Shown one piece after another: positions 1 through 10,099 of a stretch of DNA of 64,000 nucleotides. The notes under the pieces were generated by a model. It made no database searches. It was not told the DNA's origin and saw only the letters and a program-made list of their open reading frames with translations. The translations under genes were made by a program, and so were the position numbers. The DNA comes from Armigeres subalbatus (taxonomy: Eukaryota > Arthropoda > Insecta > Diptera > Culicidae), in contig NC_085141.1 in the NCBI RefSeq assembly GCF_024139115.2, forward strand, positions 378,354,995-378,418,994, given 5' to 3'. Position 1 is the first letter of the stretch. Each line of letters begins with the position of its first letter.

Positions 1-245
1 GGACAGTAGGTAGAGACGCGTAGTACTTTGTAGGTTAGTTACACTAGGGCGGTTTGCCTCACCGAAATGTTTGATGTTCATCAAAATGTGGAAAATTTCG
101 GGTTTTCCTACATTCCTTTCTATTATTTTGAAACTTTTTTTTGCCTAACCTACACAATTTTATGTCTAGTTTTGTTAAAGCTATCTCAATCATGGTAAAC
201 ATGGGCGTTTTGGGGACTCTTCCCCTAATAAAGCACATCGGTTTG
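1..245 (+). repeat. Dispersed repeat R, uninterrupted copy
   Basis: This stretch matches, in inverse orientation, the two pieces at 42100-42315 and 47103-47230 that flank a transposon nest. Shared blocks include the TTTTGAAAC...GCCTAAC region (about 128-150) and CACTAGGGCG (about 43-52). The short open frame starting at 141 translates to a protein resembling the minus-strand frame at 42099-42302, but both are repeat translations with no recognisable domain. The family is not identified. The value of this copy is that it shows the uninterrupted order of the sequence. Confidence 0.7.
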
Positions 246-530
246 GTGCCTCCGAGTATCTACAGCTTCAAAAAGCGCATGCGCGATTCGGTGAAGAGCG
301 CGCGATCGGAGCAAAATAGAACGAGAAAAAAGGTCGTGATTGAATAAATTTTGCTGCTCTCTCAAAGAGTTCCATGACGAAAGTCCGGCTTTGAATAAGC
401 ACCTCGGAGCAAAAGCGCTTTTAATATTTTTTACTGATTGGGATAATGGCCCATTTACAAATCCAAATTTCCTGAAGATTTCTTTTCGTAAAATCTAAAA
501 TCCAGAATATTTAGAATCTAATTGTATATC
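246..530. other. Unannotated intergenic sequence
   Basis: I see no coding signal, terminal repeat or tandem structure here. The sequence has one GC-richer patch near 275-310 and is otherwise AT-rich. Confidence 0.5.
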
Positions 531-720
531 ATGTGGACAACTTAGGGGATAGAGGGCTATGACGAAGTTAATGAAAATTTGCAAAAGTAGATATCCACGC
601 GGAGTTAAGAACACATCTAAAACTGTTTGACATCAGTCCACGTGGTATGACAGCCCCTTACGAAAAAAAATTATCAAAGGATTAAACCAAAAATAGAATA
701 ATTAATAATTGAGAAACGTT
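531..720 (+). repeat. Dispersed repeat Q, left copy
   Basis: A diverged relative of 63115-63310 in the same orientation. Shared blocks are GGACAACTTA, ATATCCACG, CATCTAAAACTGTT and AAAAATAGAATAATTAATAA, in the same order. No terminal repeats or open frame were seen, so the type of element is unknown. Confidence 0.6.
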
Positions 721-2402
721 TAGACTATAAATGTGCAGACCCCATTTTCTGACAAGACATGCTAATTACAAACGTGAATTAGTCATCTGATCGTGCTTAA
801 AATATTTCCATTTTCTGGTTAACATAATACAATTAAGACTACGTATCATTTTACGAATACATAGCTCAATAGGATAGATAATAGCAAACATTTGGGAAAC
901 ATGCTGTAAGATGAACCATTTAAGGTACCCCGGGGCAAGTGAAAATACGGGGTGAGTGGGTACTATGGCTGCTGACCAATCGATAAACGTTTTTAGTGGT
1001 AACAATCTTCTAGAAAGCTGAAGCAGGACTATCAACGAATACAGCCCACACACAAATATTTGGAATCAAAACCATTTGAGGCACCATGCTAATGCTATTG
1101 CTTGATCATGACTTATATTTTAATTCAATGGATTTCCACCATAATAGTCGTTTCTAAATTTATCATTGATGTGGAAGGTAAATAATTTGAGCAATAAAAT
1201 AATTGTGTGACATCGAAAATGATTTATAAGTTTTAATTTAAGCCAAAATTTGCAATTTTCACTTACCCTTTAGTTTTAACATACATGGGGCAAGTGGGAC
1301 ATATTTGAACAACAATTTTGATAGAGCCCTTTTAATAGTTTTTAAATCGTTGTCTAGTGAAAAATAACTTCGACACTCATATATCATATGGATCTGAATC
1401 AGATGTAGTTTGCTTATTGTTAGTTTCGCTGTTAAATAGTATTGTACAGTTGATTAACAAATGTGTATTATTCATTCTAAAAATTATCTCCCGCAATAGT
1501 TATAACCAGTGTTGGTAAAATCACTCATAAATCTCAATCAACAAGCGCTCCCGTACGAACGAAATCGTTTGCGATTTTAAAGGAATGCATCACGCTTGAA
1601 TTTTTCATGCTAAAACGCATCATTTCACTCATTTGCCGAAAAATCATTTTGGTTTAAAAACGCATTTGAAATCAGTTTGGGGGCAATTTATTGCTTATAC
1701 ATGGAAGAGTGTCTAATATGTTATGCGACAAACGTCAATTCTTCAGTGAAGTTGTTTATAATAAAATATTGCTTCTTCGGTCAAAAAGTTCGATAGGGTG
1801 GTCCTTATCGTTTCTCAAAACTGAAGTTAAACTTTTTTATTTCGGGTTTTTTGTGGATGACCTCTTCAGCAAACTTGCAGTAAACATTATTTGATGCAAC
1901 TTTGCCGAAGACACCTTTTGTCTAGCACATAAATTGAGTTCAGTAAATGAAATTTTCGATTTTAACCTAGGGTGGCCCCAAAAAAATCAGTTTTTCTATC
2001 CTATCTTTTTTGTTTTGAGTTTTACGAGAATGCGGTCTTCAGAAGAAATGAAGAGCAAGTGATGGTGCATACTTTTGCTGAACACATCATGTTTATAAGT
2101 CTTACCATTTAAAAGTTATATGCAATTTATACCAAAAAACTATGCAATCTCAAAATGCCTATATCTCATGGAGATGGTTCGATTAATTTTTTTTGAAGGT
2201 GTTATCTGAAAGGGCACATATATAGTAACTTTTACTGCAAAAATTACGGGAACGTATTTTTTTTAATTTGAATAAATCGACTTTGAAAATTTCTTCGAAA
2301 AATTTTTTATTTTCTAGTATTTCACTATAAATTAAAATTATGAGTAAATTACCTTCGGCAAAAGTTCAAATTTAAACTAAAAATACATATCCAATTATTA
2401 TT

Positions 2403-2786
2403 ATTTAATCAGACTAAGGCCGAAGTGGCCTGTGCAGTATACAAGAGTCTTCTCCATTCGGCTCGGTCCATGGCTACACGTCGTCGCCAGCCACGCAGTC
2501 TACGGAGTCATCTCCTACCTAATCGATCCACCTTGCCCGCTGCGCACCTCGCCTTCTTGTGCCCGTCGGATCGTTGTCGAGAACCGTTTTCACCGGGTTA
2601 CTGTCTGACATTCTGGCTACGTGCCCGGCCCACCGCAGTCGTCCGATTTTCGCGTTATGAACGATGGATGGTTCTCCCAGCAGCTCATGCAACTCGTGGT
2701 TCATTCGCCTCCTCCACATACCGTCCGCCATCTGCACCACACCATAGATGGTACGCAGCTTTTTCCTTCCGAAAAATCCGATACAA
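2403..2786 (-). pseudogene. RTE-clade LINE 3' end, left arm
   Basis: The minus strand encodes the end of an RTE-type reverse transcriptase polyprotein. It shows the typical C-terminal signatures MWRRRMNHEL, LRWAGHVARM and GTRRRGAQRARW. The 3' end is an AATAAT-type tail at about 2397-2410. Only about 380 bp of the 3' end survive, and the last coding part is frameshifted. The copy is a near mirror image of 3370-3760. Confidence 0.85.
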
Positions 2787-2912
2787 AACTGCGTCGTAGC
2801 ATGCGTGAAAAATAAAAATGACAGTTTGTGCGTTGCTTCCGTATTGAATGGGGTGCCCTTGAAAACGCGAGTGAATTTAAATTTGGATTCCGTGAGGATT
2901 GTCTTTAAGTAT
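2787..2912. mobile_element. Half copy of TTAA-type MITE
   Basis: This block matches the right half plus centre of the palindromic MITE at 16027-16248. Shared features are the run AAAATGACAGTT, GAAAACGCGAGT and TTTGGATTCCGT. Only one arm is present. It abuts the inner edge of the left palindrome arm. Confidence 0.7.
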
Positions 2913-2997
2913 ATTCGTGCAATGAAGAGTGGTATAAAAAAAACCTTTGTACAGGAAACTGAAATACAATTCATTCAATTACATATATTAATTTCCA

Positions 2998-3360
2998 GTT
3001 ACTTATAAAAATATAGCAGACTGGCTAATCACAGGAAGCGATTACAAGAAGAGCCCTGTGCAAATTTTAAAGCATGTGAAGCAAATGTCTTCCGTGTGGA
3101 AAATTGATGAGAGTGCTTTGCTGAAACAAATTCGATGGATGAGCATTGAATTTAACAGAAAACGGAAAAATAGTCATTTTGACCGCAAACGTTTTTTTTT
3201 TTTCATCGAATGCATCTTGGATGAGTAAGAAAATTTGGCTCAACAATAATGATCAAACGCCAGACGAAACCACAAAAGCCAGAAAGGACGGGCGTCCTTC
3301 GAAACCATTTTCGGAAGTCGGAAGGAAATCAAAGCAGAATAAGTTGCGTACGTTTTTGTT
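2998..3360 (+). pseudogene. Possible exon remnant of a transposon-type protein
   Basis: After an acceptor-like ATTTCCAG (ending near 3000) an open frame reads TYKNIADWLITGSDYKKSP and onward to about 3220, ending near GA|GTAAGA, a donor-like sequence. A second open stretch (3146-3400 frame) contains KARKDGRPSKPF followed by RKSKQNK, a basic pattern of the kind seen in transposon-associated insect proteins. I do not recognise the family. Coding character is inferred from amino-acid composition and splice-like borders only. It sits in the loop of the palindrome. Confidence 0.35.
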
Positions 3361-3369
3361 AATCAAAGT

Positions 3370-3760
3370 TTTGTATCAGATTTTTCGAAAGGAAAGTGCT
3401 GCGGTACCATCTATGGTGTGGTGCAGATGGCGAACGGTACGTGGAGGAGGCGAATTGACCACGAGTTGCATGAGCTGCTGGGAGAACCATCCATCGTTCA
3501 CACCGCGAAAATCGGACGACTGCGGTGGGCCGGGCACGTAGCCAGAACGTCAGACAGTAACCCGGTGAAAACGGTTCTCGACAACGATCCGACGGGCACA
3601 AGAAGGCGAGGTGCGCATCGGGCAAGGTGGATCGATCAGGTGGAAGATGACTCCGTAGACTGCGTGGCTGGCGACGTGTAGCCATGGACCGAGCCGAATG
3701 GAAAAGACTCTTGCATACTGCACAGGCCACTTCGACCTTAGTCTGATTAAATAATAATAA
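3370..3760 (+). pseudogene. RTE-clade LINE 3' end, right arm
   Basis: The plus strand encodes the RTE C-terminus: TWRRRIDHEL, LRWAGHVARTSD and GTRRRGAHRARW. The frame breaks at GDV* near 3681. In the shifted frame it continues as MDRAEWKRLLHTAQATST to the end. The tail is TAAATAATAATAAT (3746-3761). It is the mirror copy of 2403-2786. Confidence 0.85.
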
Positions 3761-5329
3761 TCGGATATGTATTGTTTAAACTTTAACTTTTGCCGAAGGT
3801 AATTTACTCATAATTTTAATATATAGTGAAATACTAATAAATTAAAAAAATTCGAAGAAATTTTCAAAGTCGATTTATTCAATTTAAAAAAAATACGTTC
3901 CCGTAATTTTTGCAGTAAAAGTTACTATATATGTGCCCTTTCAGATAACACCTTCAACAAAAATTAATCGAACCATCTCCATGAGATATAGGCATTTTGA
4001 GATTGCATAGTTTTTTGGTAAAAAATGGCATATAAGTTTTAAATGGTAAGACTTATAAACATGATGTGTTCAGCAAAAGTATGCACCATCACTTGCTCTT
4101 CATTTCTTCTGAAGACCGCATTCTCGTAAAACTCAAAACAAAAAAGATAGGATAGAAAAACTGATTTTTTTGGGGCCACCCTAGGTTAAAATTGAAAATT
4201 TCATTTACTGAACTCAATTTATGTGCTAGGTGTCTTCGGCAAAGTTGCATCAATTAATGTTTACTGCAAGTTTGCTGAAGAGGTCGTCCACAAAAACCCG
4301 AAATAAAAAGTTTAACTTCAGTTTTGAGAAACGATAAGAACCAATTCTATCGAACTTTTTGACCGAAGAAGCAATATTTTATTATAAACAACTTCACTGA
4401 AGACACCAAGTGTCTAAATAGAACGAAAACGGAGGAAAATAGTTTTTTCCTGCTAAATAACTGAATCGGACCATTGTGCACTGGTTATAACAATGCGATA
4501 TTTTTCCGTTTACAGTGCAAATAATCTATTTGTTCATCGATAGGTCAACAAAATTTGTTATTTTCAAATTGCGCATCAAATTTACAGATTTTCAGATAAA
4601 TAAAGTGCTCAACACTTAAATTGGCAATTTCGTTCTATTACAAATTTATAACTGTGCGCATAGTCTGAATAAAAACGTTTCTTTTGAAGTACTGATTTAT
4701 GTAATAATCTGTGCTCTAAACACAGAAACATTTACTCGAATGGTGAATAAAGATTTGCTTATCCATCTAAAACATTTAGTACAAAAGTAACCCAGTGAAA
4801 AGCAAAACAAGAGCCAATTAAACAGTAAATCGGCTGTTGTCTGGTGTTCATATTTGCTAAAATTATAATCCCTTCCTTGTAGCAAAAACAAAAATCCGAT
4901 AAGCAACAAATCTCCATCCATGATCTGAAAATACTACGACTCAGAATTAATATGAATATTGTAGATTCCTTTAATTAGTTTAGTTCGACAGTATAAAACA
5001 GAATAGGTCACACTTGCCCCGTTTGAAGGGGTAAGTGGGTCCTACAGGTGAATTTCTTTCTTTCACTACCAATATTTTTTGTAATTGAATAAATGGCTTA
5101 CAACACGTCTACACTTCAACAACGGAAGCATATAATGATGTATGCGTGGTTAATGTTCTGAAATATCGTGTTTTATAAGTATGCGTTAACAATTTTGCTG
5201 TACTAGCGTTTTTTTAGATCCCACTTGCCCCGGGGTACCTTATATGGGATGTGTCATTTCAGGCCGCTTTTACACGCGTTTCTTTTAAAATATTTAACTT
5301 TGATCAAACGGTGCACAGGTTGAAGAATT

Positions 5330-5485
5330 CTCGCTTAACTTTTCAAAAGGACCTAAATAACATTTTTTTTCTTGAATTAATTTGAATACTGCAATCAATA
5401 GCTTTCATGTTGTTCTGTTGATTGCGCTATTCAAATTAATTCATGAAAAAAATGTTACTTAGGTCCTTTTGAAAAGTTAAGCGGG
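5330..5485. mobile_element. Hairpin MITE CTCGCTTAAC, copy 1
   Basis: A near-perfect palindrome of 156 bp. The arms start CTCGCTTAACTTTTCAAAAG and share AGGACCTAA.TAACATTTTT. AATT stands at both outer borders and may be a 4-bp TSD. A second copy lies at 9840-9994. Confidence 0.8.
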
Positions 5486-6129
5486 AATTGATCACGCGAC
5501 GCCTCTGCATATTTCCTGATTGATATCTCCAAAACAACCATTGTAAACTTCGGAGAATTTTTCGTGAATGTAATTCCTTCCAAATTCCATTTCCCGTTGA
5601 AATTTCAAGAAGAATTTCCCACGAAAATAATCGGGTTGTACGCAAAAGTGACGTTGAACTACGTAGCTGTATGTAATGTACAGGTTTTCGACTTTTCTGT
5701 TCGATTAGACTAGGATTGTGGTACCGGTAGTACCGTGTTCAGTTTTCGAACTAGACATACTTGAAAACTCATTACCCTAGTTAAATGACAAATTGAATAT
5801 TTGTGACGAAAAAAATGATAGGTTTTAATATGTTTTGTTTGCAAGAGTAATATATGTTTGAATTTCGGTGTTCCAATTTTGAGCAATGAATAGAGACACC
5901 AAAAGAGAACTCTATTATTTCAATTATGGCTCGCTGCAGAACATGGCGCCAAGTATGTTCTTATCGATCATTTAGTAATTTGCGTTCGATTATGTAGTAG
6001 TTTGTCAATAATTCATTCCAAAAGGTGAATTTCAAAATGTGTTGTATTTTGGACTTCTAGTGCGAAGGTTTTTCTACAACTCTGCCTAATAGTTCGTTGT
6101 TTGAATTCCACTAGTAACAGAGTTATAGC
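5486..6129. other. Unannotated sequence with degenerate GAATTTCC-type repeats
   Basis: Around 5550-5625 there are short AATTCC/GAATTTCCC units like those in larger arrays elsewhere in the window. The rest shows no structure I can name. Confidence 0.4.
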
Positions 6130-6355
6130 TATTGACGAATTTCGCGCCAACTCGACCAGCGGTTGGCAGCACCATCTCAGAATCTAATGAAACTTGGTGG
6201 GCATAAAGATATGTTATTTCTAAGCCACTCTGCATAGTTAGTTTTTCAAAAATTATCAAGAGTAATATTTGATGAGGGCCTAATTTTTGTTTCATTATTT
6301 AAAAAAAAAACGATGTGAAAGCCCCATAGAAGGGTTGGCGCGAAATTCGTCTATT
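6130..6355. mobile_element. MITE with GACGAATTTCGCGCCAAC ends
   Basis: Inverted terminal repeats of about 22 bp (left TATTGACGAATTTCGCGCCA, right complement AATAGACGAATTTCGCGCCA) bound about 225 bp. No coding sequence. The TSD could not be assigned with certainty. Confidence 0.7.
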
Positions 6356-6435
6356 GTTACAGTAATTTAGACTAAATTATAACAAAATTACAATCATTTA
6401 GTTAAGAAAATTATTTTGAGCTTTTCAGTGGAATA

Positions 6436-6728
6436 GCTTCACTTGTCATAAGACGAGTTTGTACAAAGCCATTTAATTCCACCACTTAATTGTACCTTGA
6501 CAGATACGTATTTCGAACTCAACAGTAAGGTCGTCTTCAGTGGCTCGAGTCGAGTTGTACTTGTCATAAGACGAGTTTAGTACTTTCCATTTAATTCCAC
6601 TACGTTTTGTTATCTTTGCAGATACGTATTTCGACCTCAACTGTGAGGCCGTCTTCAGTGTCTCGTACTTGACTCGACTCGAAGCCAAAACGTAGTGGAA
6701 TTGAATGGAAAGTACTAAACTCGTGAAA
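6436..6728. mobile_element. Fold-back MITE family F (CAGATACGTATTTCGACC), copy 1
   Basis: Two head-to-tail units (about 6441-6556 and 6557-6678) share AGACGAGTTT, ATTTAATTCCAC, CAGATACGTATTTCGA and GTCGTCTTCAGTG. A partial inverted unit follows (6684-6724). Other members are at 32799-33022, 39540-39660, 41594-41842 and 47889-48006. Confidence 0.85.
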
Positions 6729-6790
6729 GCTGGGCTGTTTGATAGTTTATTGATCATAATTATTATTCCTTCACGTGAGTTGCGTCGAAG

Positions 6791-7117
6791 CAGAGATGTC
6801 CTACACCATAGTTTCCCAAAGTGGTGGGTCGCGACCCCCCAGTCTGTGTAAATCTTATGGAAGTGGGTCGCGACCTCTCCAACCTCTCCAACGACCTGTC
6901 CTACACAGTTGGCAAAAATATGTAATACACGCCGGTGTATTTGCTGTGCGTACGCCCGCGTGTATTTGGCGTGCACCATTTTGACAGATTGAAGTGACAT
7001 TTCGAAAACTCAAATATCCATCTATTAGTTGCACCAACTGAATGACTTTTATTTGATTGTTAAAAATTGTGAAAAATAAATGAGCAGATTTTTTGCCAAC
7101 TGTGTAGGACATCTCTG
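6791..7117. mobile_element. hAT-type MITE with CAGAGATGTCCTACAC ends
   Basis: The terminal inverted repeats read CAGAGATGTCCTACACAGTT and continue to GGCAAAAA. An 8-bp TSD flanks it: CGTCGAAG (6783-6790) and CGTCGGAG (7118-7125), one mismatch. The left terminal repeat is split by a second insertion (6806-6897). Confidence 0.8.
6806..6897. mobile_element. Short hAT-type insertion inside a MITE terminal repeat
   Basis: The direct duplication GTCCTACA (6798-6805 and 6898-6905) brackets 92 bp. The segment begins CCATAGTTTCCCAAAGTGG and carries two GGGTCGCGACC boxes. The right end lacks a matching inverted repeat, so the element may be 3'-deleted. Removing it restores an intact terminal repeat of the surrounding MITE. 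Confidence 0.7.
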
Positions 7118-7125
7118 CGTCGGAG

Positions 7126-8400
7126 TTGCGTTTGCTCCGGCAGACACCTAGGAATTAGCCGAAACGAGCCGAAGAAAGTTTCCCAGAACGCATCTACTGC
7201 ATCACTGAAGAAGATATCGAGCCTCTCGACTGGCATCAATAGACGTAAGCAGTGTTGTGCTGAATCATTATCAGACGACAATGATTGGAACTTTCATATG
7301 AAAACTTTTCACGTGAAAACCGTAGGGGAGTTGTCGCCCGCGACCACTTCTCAAATTGTGCACTCAAACGATAAAAAACACAGAATTTTCATACAAACAT
7401 TATTCTTTACTATGATCAGCTTATTGTCAACAGTCCCGATATATCTTCTATTTGGCGTTATGGTTCCATGGTAGTAAGGAAAGAGTGGTCAAAATGTAAC
7501 GGTAAGTGCTTCAAATCAAGATACGATTTTCAAACGATTCTTAATCACTGGCGAGATTCTATCACTTGATAATTTAAAAGTAAGATCACGGGTGAGTTTG
7601 ATCATCCTCGATTTTTTGAAAATTTGATTTTTTGATCTCTACTCCGCTTTCATACCATTCGCTGAGTATTGCGAGAAGATTGAAAAATTCGAACCGGGGT
7701 CCGACGGTCGACTGTCGGAAAGCTGTTCCGCAAACGTCAAATCACTTGTTGCACGGTAAAAAATTTTGGTTTATTTTTTCGGTGTGAATGTTGATTATTA
7801 AAATCAACGGGAATATGCAACTTTAAACGAGTGTTACATGCCGCTATATTTTTTAAACAAGTTTTATGATACTTTGAAGGCATTTTGTCATATATTTATG
7901 TGATTTAGAAACATTTTAGATTTCTCGAATATTCTTGATATCAAGAAATATCAACACTTTTCGTACAGTGCATGCCATTTTGAAGTTTCCGACACTCAGT
8001 CTGCTTCTTCTTCTTTGCTCCGCAAAATTAGAATTTTTCTCTTTAATCGCAATACCCACTACTTCCGAACTTCTTCCGAACTCCACTCAACAGAGCATCT
8101 CAATCATAAGCGATATCAATCGCAATGGATCGAACGATTGGTGAGTGAGTGATGCTTTGTGATGCGATGGAAGAGAATACAGATCTACGCCGCAGCGCAG
8201 AATCGGTTTTTACGCGGAGGATATGGGCAGCGTAAATTAAAACAACGTAAAAACCGCGTAAATCACAAAATATGTCTGAATGAACCGAGGAAAACCCGAA
8301 TTCGGGTTAAAAAAAAAGTCGCATAATTGCCGTTAAATATGTTCTAAGATATCCTAGCTCTCGGCACACCGTTCAGTTATAACAAAACCTTCGCAATCGA
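7126..8400. other. Unannotated intergenic region
   Basis: No frame here looks coding and no complete element was recognised. There is a small self-complementary patch near 8200-8265 (TTTTTACGCGG with ACGTAAAAACCGCG). Around 7680-7730 the sequence is GC-richer without a visible function. Confidence 0.4.
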
Positions 8401-8406
8401 AGGAGG

Positions 8407-8481
8407 TCCTCCGTAGCTTAGTTGGTTAAAAGCACCAGTCTAGCGTACTGAGGGTCATGGGTTCGAGTTCCATCTAAAGGA
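8407..8481 (+). repeat. tRNA-Ala(AGC)-like sequence, degenerate
   Basis: It shows box A (TAGCTTAGTTGG) and box B (GGGTTCGAGTTCC). The anticodon arm has a CAGT/ACTG stem and loop CTAGCGT, giving anticodon AGC. The acceptor stem is broken: 5' TCCTCCG does not pair with 3' CTAAAGG. The 3' flank matches those of the copies at 24408 and 30209, so this is a SINE-like repeat head rather than a functional tRNA gene. Confidence 0.65.
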
Positions 8482-8595
8482 AAGTGGTAACCTGCAATAC
8501 ATTTTTCAAATAAAAATCTTCCACATGATGTACATCTGAGCTTTCAGCACATTGCAAATTAATGTCCAAATCGGGTGGTTTAATACCCGGAACAT

Positions 8596-9311
8596 TTAAT
8601 ACCCACAAAGTACATGCTTGTGGGCGGAACCGAGCGCGACAGGGCCCGCCTGGGAAGCAGTGTTACGATAGACGGGGATACCTTCGAGGTGGTCGAGGAA
8701 TTCGTCTACCTCGGATCCTTGCTAACGGCTGACAACAACGTTAGTCGTGAAATACGAAGGCGCATCATCTGTGGAAGTCGGGCATACTACGGGCTCCAGA
8801 AGAAACTGCGGTCGAAAAAGATTCGCCACCGCACCAAATGTGTCATGTACAAGACGCTTATAAGACCGGTTGTCCTCTACGGACATGAAACATGGACAAT
8901 GCTCGAGGAGGACTTGCAAGTACTCGGAGTATTCGAGAGACGGGTGCTTAGGACCATCTTTGGCGGTGTGCAAGAAGACGGTGTGTGGCGGCGAAGAATG
9001 AACCATGAGCTCGCCCAACTCTACGGCGAACCCAGTATCCAGAAGGTAGCTAAAGCCGGAAGGGTACGATGGGCAGGACATGTTGCAAGAATGCCGGACA
9101 GCAACCCTGCAAAGATGGTGTTCGCTTCCGATCCGGCAGGTACGAGACGACGTGGAGCGCAGCGAGCGAGATGGGCAGACCAGGTGCAGAACGATTTGGC
9201 GAGCGTGGGGCGTATTCGAGGATGGAGAGATGCGGCCTCGAACCGTGCATTGTGGCGTCAAATTGTTGATTCAGTGTTATCTGTTTAGATGTTAACTAAA
9301 TAAATGAAATG
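8596..9311 (+). mobile_element. 5'-truncated RTE LINE with 14-bp TSD
   Basis: The duplication AATACCCGGAACAT occurs at 8582-8595 and again at 9312-9325. Between them lie 716 bp encoding the C-terminal part of an RTE reverse transcriptase followed by a very short 3' tail (AACTAAATAAATGAAATG), as is usual for the RTE clade. The perfect TSD and long intact frame suggest a fairly recent insertion. It belongs to a different subfamily from the RTE ends at 2403, 3370 and 17621. Confidence 0.9.
8614..9288 (+). pseudogene. RTE reverse transcriptase, C-terminal fragment
   Basis: An uninterrupted frame of 224 codons. Residues about 25-45 read FEVVEEFVYLGSLLTADNN, the strand after the RT palm/thumb in RTE proteins. 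It is followed by IYKTL-type and RPVVLYGHETWTM motifs (about 90-105), the VWRRRMNHEL box (about 127), VRWAGHVARM (about 150) and GTRRRGAQRARWADQV (about 170-185). The catalytic RT motifs and the endonuclease domain are absent because the element is 5'-truncated. The ATG used here is internal to the original polyprotein, so no functional product is expected. Confidence 0.9.
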
Positions 9312-9325
9312 AATACCCGGAACAT

Positions 9326-9720
9326 AGGCAATTTACTTTGATTGAACTGATACAAAGGATTGCCGACCAGCTAGTCTGGTGCCCACCGCTGCTTCCTTTT
9401 AAGCAGGAGATCGTGGGTTCAACTCCAGGCTAGTCCTTTTCCTACTTTGTATTTCCATCTTAGTTCTTTCTATGTTTCACGTTCTACCAAAACGATTCCT
9501 ACTTCCTTCCACACTAACAATTCCAAAACCTCCCGTGGCAGCTATGGGAGGTCGTAGAGTTCTCTGCATCTTTCTTAAGTAGGTGTCCAACTAAACATCC
9601 TTCCCTTTCCTCAACATTCACAAGGACGTGGCCAGGACATATCTCGACTATTGGCGAGTTCATTTCTTCCATCTAAGAGATATAGTGATTTGTCCCAAAT
9701 CAAAATCATTTCAAATATTT
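9326..9720 (+). mobile_element. tRNA-derived SINE
   Basis: The head has a box A-like GCTAGTCTGGT and box B-like GTGGGTTCAACTCC (about 9370-9425). Its stem CTGCTT/AAGCAG encloses a CTTTT-containing loop resembling a Lys tRNA. The body ends in a CT-rich segment with CCTTCCCTTTCCT and CGTGGCC that is shared with 39260-39370. It follows directly on the RTE TSD. Confidence 0.55.
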
Positions 9721-9839
9721 CTTCCTACATATATTTAAATCAGACAATCTATGATGCTTCACTGATCGATGCAGATTTATCAAATTCTGATCGGTTGGTA
9801 CGAGATGTCCCCGTTCTATAACTTACCCATAGAATAAAT

Positions 9840-9994
9840 CTCGCTTAACTTTTCAAAAGGACCTAAGTAACATTTTTTTCATGAATTAATTTGAATAGCG
9901 CAATCAACAGAACAACATGAAAGCTTTTGATTACAGTACTCAAATTAATTCATGACAAAAATGTTACTTAGGTCCTTTTGAAAAGTTAAGCGAG
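9840..9994. mobile_element. Hairpin MITE CTCGCTTAAC, copy 2
   Basis: A 155-bp near-perfect palindrome of the same family as 5330-5485. AAAT stands at both borders and may be a 4-bp TSD. Confidence 0.8.
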
Positions 9995-10099
9995 AAATGT
10001 ATAACATTGCACAGCAGGCCTGGCCGATTTAATTTTTGTCTCACATCATTGATGTGCTGCAAACATTAAAAATGACAAGAAAAATTATAGAAATAGTCG

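Larger units (their letters stand above)
1700..4425. repeat. Large inverted repeat, arms about 1.05-1.1 kb
   Basis: The left arm (about 1700-2786) and right arm (about 3370-4425) are reverse complements over nearly their whole length, with scattered substitutions and small indels. They are separated by a loop of about 580 bp. Each arm has an outer AT-rich non-coding half and an inner half that is an RTE LINE 3' end. In both arms the RTE 3' end points outward, so the RTE was already present before the inverted duplication formed. The outer limits were set by eye. Confidence 0.85.
1507..4483. mobile_element. hAT-like insertion inside element A
   Basis: An 8-bp direct duplication, GTTATAAC, stands at 1499-1506 and 4484-4491. 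The inserted segment begins CAGTG and ends CACTG. Eight-base TSDs and CAGTG-type ends are hAT hallmarks. Outside these five bases the two ends differ: the left end continues TTGGTAAAATC, while the right end complemented continues CACAATGG. The terminal repeat is therefore very short, or one end belongs to a different element. The core is a long palindrome (about 1700-4425). No transposase is recognisable. Confidence 0.75.
923..5240. mobile_element. TA-site DNA transposon, family A, copy 1 (outer layer)
   Basis: The ends are inverted repeats, AGGTACCCCGGGGCAAGTG at the left and its near-exact complement ending at 5240. A TA dinucleotide lies immediately outside each end (921-922 and 5241-5242). 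Further copies of the subterminal motif GGGGYAAGTGG occur on both strands near 1290 and 5010-5040. Removing the hAT insertion at 1507-4483 and its extra TSD leaves about 1.3 kb, the size of the second family member at 20841-22121. TA target sites are typical of the Tc1/mariner superfamily and of many mosquito MITEs. No transposase frame is visible, so it is probably non-autonomous. Confidence 0.85.

Noticed and set aside
8722..9261. 179-codon minus-strand gene
   Set aside because: It is the antisense shadow of the RTE coding fragment.
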